Of a DNA stretch of 32,218 bases, positions 25,340 through 31,893 are shown one piece after another; position 1 is the stretch's first letter; each line of letters begins with the position of its first letter. The stretch lies in assembly GCA_946403615.1 (NCBI GenBank), contig CAMJAO010000002.1, forward strand, positions 1-32,218, given 5' to 3'. This DNA comes from an uncultured Prevotellaceae bacterium (GTDB lineage Bacteria; Bacteroidota; Bacteroidia; Bacteroidales; Bacteroidaceae). The position numbers and the translations under genes were made by a program. Below the pieces are notes generated by a model. It saw only the letters and a list, made by a program, of their open reading frames with translations. It was not told the origin of the DNA and made no database searches.

Positions 25340-25678
25340 TCATCCAAGGATTGTGGGCGGAGCGCGTAGGCTTGGTTGTCTTTCTTTCCCCTTGACGGGT
25401 GCTGAAAGGAAGCTGGCACCCTGTTGGCGGGTGGCAGCCATCAGAATAGAAATACCTAAAGCGGTACTGCCAAGAAATACAATAGAAGTGAACTGACATA
25501 GCACACAGTCGCAGTTGTGGTCTCCCAAAATGCTGAAGTGTCCGGCGTGTGCCACATGATGGTCGCAGTCGGCGCATGCTGCCACACTCGTAGTCGACTC
25601 ATGGCTGTGCAGCACCGTCATCACCATCATCGGCACAAATACCGATAACAGCAACCAAGCGGTCAGCCGTCGTTTCAT
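25340..25678 (-). CDS. Small exported His/Cys-rich protein, likely metal-related (112 aa)
   Basis: I chose the ATG at 25678, giving M-K-R-R-L-T-A-W-L-L, a good signal peptide or membrane anchor; an in-frame ATG at 25702 would add 8 polar residues. The body holds H-S-H-E, C-A-D-C-D-H-H, H-A-G-H and C-D-C-V-L-C-Q-F, a clear set of metal ligands, followed by a hydrophobic segment (F-L-G-S-T-A-L-G-I-S-I-L-M) that may span the membrane. Small proteins of this layout next to TonB receptors are known in Bacteroidetes and are thought to act in metal handling, though I cannot name the family with certainty. It is the first gene of the receptor operon, behind a consensus promoter. Metal binding is inferred from composition. 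Confidence 0.72.
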   Translation of the reverse strand: MKRRLTAWLLLSVFVPMMVMTVLHSHESTTSVAACADCDHHVAHAGHFSILGDHNCDCVLCQFTSIVFLGSTALGISILMAATRQQGASFLSAPVKGKERQPSLRAPPTILG

Positions 25679-25721
25679 CTCAAGTGTTCTTTTCTTGTGC
25701 ATGCCTGTTCTATTTCGGCTG

Positions 25722-25753
25722 CAAAATTACGCTTTTCCCCCGAATTATACAAA
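25722..25753 (-). promoter_or_regulatory. Promoter of the His/Cys-rich protein and TonB receptor operon
   Basis: On the minus strand TTTG (25753-25750), 20 bp, then TAATTTTG (25729-25722) fit the Bacteroidetes consensus. The start point would be near 25716, about 40 nt before the chosen ATG at 25678. Confidence 0.72.
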
Positions 25754-25790
25754 AATCTACCGCCGCTTTTGTGTATTTTCTTTCTCCCAA

Positions 25791-25822
25791 TTTGGCGAAT
25801 CATCCAGAAACACTTACTTTTG
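25791..25822 (+). promoter_or_regulatory. Promoter of the BadF-type kinase gene
   Basis: TTTG (25791-25794), 20 bp, then TACTTTTG (25815-25822) fit the Bacteroidetes consensus. It diverges from the metal-operon promoter, whose -33 box lies only 37 bp away. The predicted start near 25829 excludes an upstream in-frame ATG at 25684 as the kinase start. Confidence 0.75.
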
Positions 25823-25863
25823 CAAACAATAAATCTCAAACCTCTAATCTCAAACCCATAAAT

Positions 25864-26694
25864 ATGTTACAACTCATAGCCGATGGCGGAAGCACCAAGA
25901 CTGTATGGTGCCTCTTGGAAGACGGAAAAGAAATGGCCCGCGTGAAGACACAAGGCTTGAATCCCTATTTCCAGACCGAAGAGAAGATAAAGCAAATCAT
26001 CAAAATGGAACTTCTCTACCAACTGCGCACGCAAGGATATAATCCTGATGATGTAAAGAAAATTGAATATTATGGAGCGGGCATGCGAGACGAGATGAAG
26101 ACAAAATTCCAGTCTGTTCTCAAAAGCCTTTTTGAGGCAGATGGAATCGTCGTAGATAGCGATTTGCTCGGTGCGGCAAAGGCTCTTTGCGGCAATCATG
26201 AGGGTATCGCTGCCATTCTCGGCACTGGCTCCAACTCATGCCTTTATGATGGTGAGAATATTGTCAAGAATATTCCTTCTCTTGGATTCATCCTTGGCGA
26301 TGAGGGCAGCGGGGCTGTTTTGGGACGTCTCTTTATCGGCGCACTCTTCAAAGGAGCCCTTCCCGATGACCTTCGAGAAGAGTATCTCAGCGACACAGGC
26401 CAAGACCTCTCCGACATCATCGACAAAGTCTATCGGCAGCCCATGCCAAACCGTTATCTGGCCCATGCTGCGAAGTTCATCCGCCAGCATATCGACTGTG
26501 AACCGCTCGAGCAGTTGGTCATTGATAATTTCCGTGCCTTCTTCCGCCGCAACATCATCCCTTACGGACGTCCCGACCTCCCCGTCAATTTCGTCGGCAG
26601 CATCGCCCATCATTTCGAGCCCCAACTCTGCCGCGCCGCCTCCCTCGAAGGCATCACCATAGGTAAAATCATCCAAAGCCCCCTGGAAGCATAG
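25864..26694 (+). CDS. BadF/BadG/BcrA/BcrD-type sugar kinase, likely N-acetylglucosamine kinase-like (276 aa)
   Basis: This is a small ASKHA-fold kinase. Visible motifs are the first phosphate loop D-G-G-S-T-K-T (residues 7-13), the second phosphate loop G-T-G-S-N-S (120-125), F-I-L-G-D-E-G-S-G-A-V-L-G (142-154), and the adenosine-side motif V-G-S-I-A (244-248). The layout matches eukaryotic-type N-acetylglucosamine kinases in the BadF/BadG ATPase family, which phosphorylate amino sugars in the cytoplasm with ATP. The exact sugar cannot be read from sequence. The start at 25864 follows a consensus promoter and puts the phosphate loop at the usual N-terminal position. The gene is monocistronic: metal operon divergent upstream, nuo operon 427 bp downstream. 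Roles in salvaging host or cell-wall amino sugars are plausible but inferred. Confidence 0.85.
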   Translation: MLQLIADGGSTKTVWCLLEDGKEMARVKTQGLNPYFQTEEKIKQIIKMELLYQLRTQGYNPDDVKKIEYYGAGMRDEMKTKFQSVLKSLFEADGIVVDSDLLGAAKALCGNHEGIAAILGTGSNSCLYDGENIVKNIPSLGFILGDEGSGAVLGRLFIGALFKGALPDDLREEYLSDTGQDLSDIIDKVYRQPMPNRYLAHAAKFIRQHIDCEPLEQLVIDNFRAFFRRNIIPYGRPDLPVNFVGSIAHHFEPQLCRAASLEGITIGKIIQSPLEA

Positions 26695-26822
26695 ACAACG
26701 ATTTTCACAAATTAACCGATGGAGTAAATAGAGGTTTCTTCTTTTGTGATGGCTTAGGTAAACGCCCTGTGTGCTTAGTGAGACAGGACGTCATAATATA
26801 GTTCCTGATTAGCCTTGTGTAA

Positions 26823-26855
26823 AATAACGCCGCGCGGCGTTATTGCTGCAATAAC
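26823..26855 (+). terminator. Overlapping palindromes, possible terminator of the kinase gene
   Basis: A 22-bp perfect palindrome has arms AATAACGCCGC (26823-26833) and GCGGCGTTATT (26834-26844). A second one, GTTATTGC (26839-26846), T, GCAATAAC (26848-26855), shares its GTTATT arm. The middle arm can pair with either side. No T run follows. It may end the kinase transcript, about 130 bp after its stop, or bind a dimeric protein. Confidence 0.5.
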
Positions 26856-27072
26856 ACTGCATCATCCACAACTATCCCTTCCTAAATTCCTATATCCCTT
26901 ATAATCTTTTAGATATATCTTTATGTCCTTTTGTCTTTATGTCTAAAAAGCATGTCTTTTTGTCATTCTGCCTGAAAAACGGTCCATTTGTTCTATATCA
27001 ATAAAAACGTCCTTTTTTTCTTTTCACTGGTTTTTTCTCGCATAAATATGTACGCGTTCGGGGAAAAATGCG

Positions 27073-27080
27073 TACCTTTG
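27073..27080 (+). promoter_or_regulatory. Promoter -7 box of the nuo operon
   Basis: TACCTTTG fits TAnnTTTG and lies 42 bp before the nuoA ATG at 27122. The -33 region is weak. Copies of ACGCGTT flank it at 27052-27058 and 27082-27088. Transcription starting near 27086 would rule out the in-frame ATG at 27068 as a start. Confidence 0.65.
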
Positions 27081-27121
27081 CACGCGTTAAAAGGGAAATA
27101 TTATATTTTTCAATAAATACT

Positions 27122-27472
27122 ATGAATTTTACTTTGTTTGTTACCGTTATTCTAACGGCTATCACCTTGGTGGCGGCGGCTTACGTCATAGCCAAGTTGC
27201 TGGGGCCTCGCACATACAACAAAGTAAAGGGTGAACCGTTTGAGTGCGGCATTCCGACGCACGGGTCGTCATGGATTCCCGTGTCGGTGGGCTATTATCT
27301 CTTCGCCATCCTTTTCTTGATGTTTGATGTCGAGACAGTGTTTCTCTATCCCTGGGCGGTAGTAGTGAAGGAGTTCGGTCCTATGGCGCTTGTCAGTATC
27401 GGATTCTTCTTGTTAGTGTTGGTGTTTGGCCTGGCTTATGCTTGGCGGAAAGGGGCTTTGGAATGGAAATAA
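27122..27472 (+). CDS. nuoA: NADH-quinone oxidoreductase subunit A (116 aa)
   Basis: NuoA is a small three-helix membrane subunit of complex I at the junction between the peripheral and membrane arms. The motifs K-G-E-P-F-E-C-G-I-P (residues about 35-45) and F-D-V-E-T-V-F-L-Y-P-W-A are hallmarks of the family, and the three hydrophobic helices are clear. The length of 116 aa is normal. I chose the ATG at 27122 because an in-frame ATG at 27068 would lie upstream of the predicted transcription start. It is the first gene of the operon and its last 10 bp overlap nuoB, suggesting translational coupling. Confidence 0.95.
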   Translation: MNFTLFVTVILTAITLVAAAYVIAKLLGPRTYNKVKGEPFECGIPTHGSSWIPVSVGYYLFAILFLMFDVETVFLYPWAVVVKEFGPMALVSIGFFLLVLVFGLAYAWRKGALEWK

Positions 27473-28119
27473 AGAAACCGAAAATCAAAAGCATTCCTTA
27501 CGACGAGTTTAAGGACAACGAGAGCCTCGAGGGGCTGCTCAAGGAACTGAACGACAACGGTGTGAACGTAGTGACGGGTTCGCTCGACCAGTTGATCAAC
27601 TGGGGACGCGCCAACTCGCTATGGTCGCTCACCTTCGCCACCTCATGCTGCGGCATCGAGTTCATGGCGGTGGGTTGCGCACGCTACGACTTCGCCCGCT
27701 TCGGTTTCGAGGTGACACGTAACTCTCCCCGTCAGGCCGACCTCATCATGTGTGCTGGTACCATCACCAACAAGATGGCACCCGTGTTCAAACGTCTTTA
27801 CGACCAGATGGCTGAACCCAAATATGTGGTGGCCGTGGGCGGTTGCGCCATTTCGGGCGGTCCGTTCAAATCGAGTTATCATGTGGTAAACGGCATCGAT
27901 GAGATTGTGCCTGTCGATGTGTATGTGCCGGGTTGTCCCCCGCGCCCCGAAGCCATTCTCTATGGTATGATGCAGTTGCAGCGCAAGGTTAAGGTGGAGA
28001 AATTCCTCGGCGGTAGAAACCGCAAGGAAAGTCCCATCGTTGTGACCGACGTGCCTGGTGATTTTGCTGAGCAGATAAAAGAAACCGAGGAAGTAACGAA
28101 TGTCAAGGAGGAGCAGTAA
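27463..28119 (+). CDS. nuoB: NADH-quinone oxidoreductase subunit B (218 aa)
   Basis: NuoB holds the terminal [4Fe-4S] cluster N2, which passes electrons to quinone. The four ligands are present: the adjacent C62-C63 in S-C-C-G-I-E-F-M, C128 in V-G-G-C-A, and C158 in V-P-G-C-P-P-R-P-E-A. The ATG at 27463 overlaps the end of nuoA; an in-frame ATG at 27442 would add 7 residues inside nuoA and is less likely. The C-terminus has a charged extension (E-E-V-T-N-V-K-E-E) beyond the conserved core. It sits in the operon between nuoA and the fused nuoCD. Confidence 0.95.
   Translation: MEIKKPKIKSIPYDEFKDNESLEGLLKELNDNGVNVVTGSLDQLINWGRANSLWSLTFATSCCGIEFMAVGCARYDFARFGFEVTRNSPRQADLIMCAGTITNKMAPVFKRLYDQMAEPKYVVAVGGCAISGGPFKSSYHVVNGIDEIVPVDVYVPGCPPRPEAILYGMMQLQRKVKVEKFLGGRNRKESPIVVTDVPGDFAEQIKETEEVTNVKEEQ
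28105..28113 (+). promoter_or_regulatory. Strong Shine-Dalgarno site for nuoCD
   Basis: AAGGAGGAG lies in the last codons of nuoB, 7 bp before the ATG at 28121. It is much stronger than most leaders in this window and fixes the nuoCD start over the in-frame ATG at 28100. Confidence 0.8.
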
Positions 28120-28120
28120 T

Positions 28121-29689
28121 ATGAAATTAGAACATCAAGAATTCCAACTGTCTGCTTTCGCCTCCGAGATGGCGAAACTCAAAAACGACAAGCATTTCGA
28201 CTACCTCGTGACCATCGTGGGTGAGGACTTCGGCGAAGAAGGACTCGGATGCGTCTATATCCTCGAAAACACCGAGACACATGAGCGTACCAGCGTGAAG
28301 GCCGTGAACAGCGACCGCAACGCCGCTTATATCCCCACCGTGAGCCATCTGTGGAAAGGTGCGGAGATTCTCGAGCGCGAGGTGTATGATTTCTACGGCA
28401 TCCGCTTCCTTGGCAATAAGGACATGCGCCGTCTCTACCTGCGTTCCGATTTCAACGGGTTCCCGTTCCGTAAGGACTATGACATGAGCCCCGAGAACAA
28501 CCGCTATACCCTTGAAGATGACCCCGAACCCGACTATACCGAGGAGTGGGTGCTCAACGAGGATGGCGAGTTGAAGGCCATACGTCACAAACTATTCACC
28601 GACGATGATTATGTCATCAATATCGGTCCGCAGCACCCCGCCACTCACGGTGTGCTCCGCTTGCAGACCATCCTCGACGGCGAGACCATCCGCAAGGTCT
28701 ATCCCCACTGCGGATATATCCACCGCGGTATCGAGAAAATGTGCGAGGAATACACCTATCCACAGTCGCTGGCACTCACCGACCGCTTGGATTATCTGAG
28801 CGCGATGATGAACCGCCATGCCCTCTGCTCGGTCATCGAAGAGGCTATGGGCGTGGAACTTTCCGACCGCATCAAGTATATCCGCACGATGATGGATGAG
28901 TTGCAACGTATAGACTCGCACCTGCTCTTCTACAGCTGCTGTGCACAGGACCTCGGAGCACTCACCGCATTCATCTACGGCATGCGCGACCGTGAACAAG
29001 TGCTCAACGTGATGGAAGAGACCACCGGCGGACGCCTCATTCAGAATTATTATAGAATAGGTGGCTGTCAAGACGATATCGATCCGGGTTTCGCCAAGAA
29101 TGTGAAGAAACTCTGTGAGTATCTCAAACCAATGTTCCGCGAGTACAACGACATCTTCACAGGCAACATCATTCTCCACAACCGTTTCGAGAATGTGGGC
29201 TTGCTCTCCAAAGAGGATGCCATCTCTTACGGCTGCACCGGTGGTACGGGTCGTGCTTCCGGCTGGAAAAACGATGTCCGCAAGAATCATCCTTACGATA
29301 TGTACGGCCAAGTGGAATTCGACCAGATTTCTTACGAAAAGGGCGACTGTTTCGCACGTTACATGGTTCGTATGAAAGAGATGGAGCAAAGTGTGCGTAT
29401 TCTGGAGCAACTGGCCGACAATATCCCCGCAGGCGACTTCTACATCAAGCAGAAACCCGTCATCCGCGTGCCGGAAGGACAGTGGTATACCTCATGTGAG
29501 GGAAGCCGTGGCGAAATAGGCGTTTATCTCGACTCCAAGGGCGACAAGAGTCCTTACCGTTTGAAGTTCCGTCCGATGGGACTGCCGTTGGTATCGGCCA
29601 TGGACGAGATACTGCGTGGCGAGAAGATTGCCGACCTCATCTCTGTGGGCGCTACATTAGATTACGTAATCCCTGATATTGACAGATAA
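28121..29689 (+). CDS. nuoCD: Fused NADH-quinone oxidoreductase subunits C and D (522 aa)
   Basis: Residues 1 to about 150 are the NuoC (30-kDa) domain, with E-R-E-V-Y-D-F-Y-G-I and the following R-R-L-Y-L; residues about 160-522 are NuoD (49-kDa), starting I-N-I-G-P-Q-H-P-A-T-H-G (H172 to G177), the loop that lines the quinone pocket. The C-terminus ends V-I-P-D-I-D-R as usual for NuoD. The C-D fusion occurs in several bacterial lineages, including Bacteroidetes and enterobacteria. With NuoB it forms the quinone-reduction site on the peripheral arm. A strong Shine-Dalgarno precedes the ATG, and nuoB ends one base before it. A 66-bp gap with a hairpin separates it from nuoH; nuoE, nuoF and nuoG are not present there. 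Confidence 0.95.
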   Translation: MKLEHQEFQLSAFASEMAKLKNDKHFDYLVTIVGEDFGEEGLGCVYILENTETHERTSVKAVNSDRNAAYIPTVSHLWKGAEILEREVYDFYGIRFLGNKDMRRLYLRSDFNGFPFRKDYDMSPENNRYTLEDDPEPDYTEEWVLNEDGELKAIRHKLFTDDDYVINIGPQHPATHGVLRLQTILDGETIRKVYPHCGYIHRGIEKMCEEYTYPQSLALTDRLDYLSAMMNRHALCSVIEEAMGVELSDRIKYIRTMMDELQRIDSHLLFYSCCAQDLGALTAFIYGMRDREQVLNVMEETTGGRLIQNYYRIGGCQDDIDPGFAKNVKKLCEYLKPMFREYNDIFTGNIILHNRFENVGLLSKEDAISYGCTGGTGRASGWKNDVRKNHPYDMYGQVEFDQISYEKGDCFARYMVRMKEMEQSVRILEQLADNIPAGDFYIKQKPVIRVPEGQWYTSCEGSRGEIGVYLDSKGDKSPYRLKFRPMGLPLVSAMDEILRGEKIADLISVGATLDYVIPDIDR

Positions 29690-29695
29690 GGAAAT

Positions 29696-29747
29696 AAGGT
29701 TACGGACTCATGATTTCATGATCATAACCTTACAACCTCATAACCTC
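29696..29747 (+). promoter_or_regulatory. Hairpin and direct repeats between nuoCD and nuoH
   Basis: AAGGTTA (29696-29702) and TAACCTT (29725-29731) form a 7-bp stem, and CATAACCT recurs at 29724-29731 and 29740-29747. This is the only gap of any size inside the nuo operon and lies exactly where nuoEFG would sit in the 14-subunit operon. It may tune expression of the membrane-arm genes or mark an old deletion. Confidence 0.45.
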
Positions 29748-29755
29748 AAAAGATT

Positions 29756-30838
29756 ATGTTTGATTTCGGTAAAATAACAAGTTGGTTCGACGGATTGTTG
29801 CGCGACACATTAGGGTTGGGCAACTTTTGGTCAACCTTCATCGAATGCGTGATAATCGGCGCTGTCATCCTCGTGGCTTACGCGGTCTTCGCCATTATCC
29901 TGATTTACATGGAGCGTAAGGTGTGCGCCTGGTTCCAGTGCCGTCTCGGTCCTACCCGTGTCGGTAAGTGGGGCTTGTTGCAGGTGTTCGCCGATGTGTT
30001 CAAAATGTTGCAAAAGGAGATTTTCTTCGTCGATAAAGCCGACAAGCTCCTTTATCTCTTAGCGCCGTTCCTCGTGCTGATTGCCTCGGTGGGCACGTTC
30101 TCGTTCCTGCCGTGGAACTTGGGCATGCAGGTGCTCGATTTCAATGTGGGCGTGTTCCTGCTCACTGCCATCTCGTCTATCGGTGTCGTCGGCATCTTCC
30201 TCGCAGGTTGGGGCTCGAACAATAAGTTCGGTGTCGTCTCCGCCATGCGTGGTGCCGTCCAGATGATTTCCTACGAGATGTCGCTTTGCCTCTGCCTCAT
30301 CACCGCCGTTGCCCTCACAGGCACCATGTCGGTATCAGGCATCGTCGAGTCACAATCGAACGCATGGCTCATATTCAAAGGCCATATCCCCGCCATCATC
30401 GCGTTCATTACTTTCATCATCGCAGGTAACGCCGAGGCCAACCGTGGCCCGTTCGACCTGGCTGAGGCTGAGAGTGAGTTGACCGCTGGTTATCACACCG
30501 AGTATTCGGGTATGGGATTCGGCTTCTTCTATTTGGCTGAGTATTTGAACATGTTCGTCATCGCCGGCGTGGCTGCCACCGTCTTCCTCGGAGGATGGAT
30601 GCCGCTGCACATCGCAGGCCTCGACGGGTTCAATACCGTGATGGATTATATCCCGGGCTTCGTCTGGTTCCTCGGCAAAGTGTTCCTCTTGGTGTGGGTG
30701 CTGCTCTGGATCCGCTGGACCTTCCCCCGTCTCCGTATCGACCAGATACTGAAGTTGGAGTGGAAATACCTCATGCCGCTGAGCCTGCTCAATTTGATAC
30801 TTATGACAATCATCGTAGCATTTGGATTACACTGGTAA
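29756..30838 (+). CDS. nuoH: NADH-quinone oxidoreductase subunit H (360 aa)
   Basis: NuoH is the membrane subunit that docks the peripheral arm and forms the entry of the quinone channel. Diagnostic segments are E-R-K-V-C-A-W-F-Q and R-L-G-P-T-R-V-G near residues 53-70, then N-R-G-P-F-D-L-A-E-A-E-S-E-L and G-Y-H-T-E-Y-S-G-M-G-F, which carry the acidic residues of the so-called E-channel. About eight hydrophobic helices are visible and the length is typical. It follows nuoCD directly in the operon, with 1 bp between its stop and the nuoI start. Confidence 0.95.
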   Translation: MFDFGKITSWFDGLLRDTLGLGNFWSTFIECVIIGAVILVAYAVFAIILIYMERKVCAWFQCRLGPTRVGKWGLLQVFADVFKMLQKEIFFVDKADKLLYLLAPFLVLIASVGTFSFLPWNLGMQVLDFNVGVFLLTAISSIGVVGIFLAGWGSNNKFGVVSAMRGAVQMISYEMSLCLCLITAVALTGTMSVSGIVESQSNAWLIFKGHIPAIIAFITFIIAGNAEANRGPFDLAEAESELTAGYHTEYSGMGFGFFYLAEYLNMFVIAGVAATVFLGGWMPLHIAGLDGFNTVMDYIPGFVWFLGKVFLLVWVLLWIRWTFPRLRIDQILKLEWKYLMPLSLLNLILMTIIVAFGLHW

Positions 30839-30839
30839 A

Positions 30840-31373
30840 ATGGAAAACAACAAATCATATTTCAGTGAGGCTCTCGCCGGTGTCAAATCATTGATTACCG
30901 GTTTCGGCGTGACGATGAAGGAATACTTCACACCCAAAGTCACCGAGCAATATCCCGAGAACCGCAAGACACGGCTCCACGTGTCGGCGCGCCACCGCGG
31001 ACGCCTCGTCTTCAAACGCAACGAGGACGGCAGTCATAAGTGTGTGGCTTGCACCATGTGCGAGAAGACATGTCCCAACGGCACAATCACGATTAAGTCG
31101 GAGATGCGTGAAGACCCCGAGACAGGCAAGAAGAAGCGTGTCTTGCTCGACTACCGTTACGACCTGGGCGAATGTATGTTCTGCCAGTTGTGCGTCAACG
31201 CCTGCAACTTCGATGCCATCGAGTTCACCAACGATTTTGAGAACAGCGTGTTCGACCGCGACAAACTCGTCCTTCACCTCGACAAGGAGAAATACGAGGG
31301 TGGCAGCCTGCCCGAACTCATCAACGGCGGCGCTGAGATGGAAATCGGTAAGTTTAACACTGGTACTAAATAA
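30840..31373 (+). CDS. nuoI: NADH-quinone oxidoreductase subunit I, ferredoxin-type (177 aa)
   Basis: NuoI carries the two [4Fe-4S] clusters N6a and N6b that link the electron-input side to N2. Both motifs are complete: C68-x2-C71-x2-C74-x3-C78-P and C112-x2-C115-x2-C118-x3-C122. I chose the ATG at 30840, one base after the nuoH stop, over an in-frame ATG at 30822 inside nuoH. In an enzyme lacking NuoEFG, NuoI is the outermost cluster protein and a plausible docking site for ferredoxin or another donor; that part is inference. Its stop overlaps the strong Shine-Dalgarno of nuoJ. Confidence 0.95.
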   Translation: MENNKSYFSEALAGVKSLITGFGVTMKEYFTPKVTEQYPENRKTRLHVSARHRGRLVFKRNEDGSHKCVACTMCEKTCPNGTITIKSEMREDPETGKKKRVLLDYRYDLGECMFCQLCVNACNFDAIEFTNDFENSVFDRDKLVLHLDKEKYEGGSLPELINGGAEMEIGKFNTGTK

Positions 31374-31380
31374 GGAGGAG
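31372..31380 (+). promoter_or_regulatory. Strong Shine-Dalgarno site for nuoJ
   Basis: AAGGAGGAG overlaps the nuoI stop codon and lies 8 bp before the nuoJ ATG at 31389. It is identical to the site used by nuoCD. Confidence 0.8.
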
Positions 31381-31388
31381 AGAAGATT

Positions 31389-31892
31389 ATGGCAAATCAA
31401 ATCATGTTTATCATCCTCGCTGTCATCATCCTTGGCGCTGCCGTGCTTTCGGTGATGACCAAGCGCATCATGCGTGCCGCCACCTTCCTGCTCTTTGTGC
31501 TCTTTGGTGTGGCAGGCATCTATTTCCTGCTCGACTATACGTTCCTCGGTGCAGCGCAGATCAGCGTCTATGCCGGTGGTATCACGATGCTTTATATCTT
31601 CGCCATTCAACTGGTGTCGAAACACACGCTCCAAGGACTCTACGAGCGTTTGCGCGGCAGCCGGGTGGTGGCGGGCGTTCTCGCGGCTTTGGCGGGATTG
31701 GTCTTGGTGGCCGTCATCCTGCTGAAGAATGTGTTTATCAGCAAAGCCATTCCCAATGAGGAAGTGAGCATGAAGGAAATCGGACGCACACTCGTCAGCA
31801 CCGACGGCTATGTGCTTCCCTTCGAGTTCATCTCCATCTTCCTGCTGGCTTGTATTATCGGTGGTATTGTAATCTCAAGAAAGGACAAGTAA
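31389..31892 (+). CDS. nuoJ: NADH-quinone oxidoreductase subunit J (167 aa)
   Basis: NuoJ is a membrane-arm subunit with five helices between the quinone module and the antiporter-like pumps. The conserved segment A-A-Q-I-S-V-Y-A-G-G-I-T-M-L-Y-I-F-A-I (about residues 55-73) includes the pi-bulge helix typical of the family. The length of 167 aa is normal. It is preceded by a strong Shine-Dalgarno and ends 1 bp before the nuoK start. Confidence 0.95.
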   Translation: MANQIMFIILAVIILGAAVLSVMTKRIMRAATFLLFVLFGVAGIYFLLDYTFLGAAQISVYAGGITMLYIFAIQLVSKHTLQGLYERLRGSRVVAGVLAALAGLVLVAVILLKNVFISKAIPNEEVSMKEIGRTLVSTDGYVLPFEFISIFLLACIIGGIVISRKDK

Positions 31893-31893
31893 T

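Larger units (their letters stand above)
26695..27121. other. Intergenic region between the kinase gene and the nuo operon
   Basis: This 427-bp gap contains overlapping palindromes at 26823-26855, two copies of CTTTATGTC at 26919-26927 and 26935-26943 (16-bp period) with further TGTC words nearby, and the nuo promoter. I see no credible gene. Confidence 0.65.

Noticed and set aside
25684..25863. Upstream start for the sugar kinase at 25684
   Set aside because: It lies before the consensus promoter at 25791-25822 and would add 60 residues ahead of the N-terminal phosphate loop.
28592..29410. Minus-strand open frame of 272 codons opposite nuoCD
   Set aside because: It mirrors the NuoD coding frame, has no recognisable motif and no promoter; it is an antisense shadow.
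30888..31634. Minus-strand open frame of 248 codons opposite nuoI and nuoJ
   Set aside because: It spans two real genes and their junction on the other strand and has no independent support.
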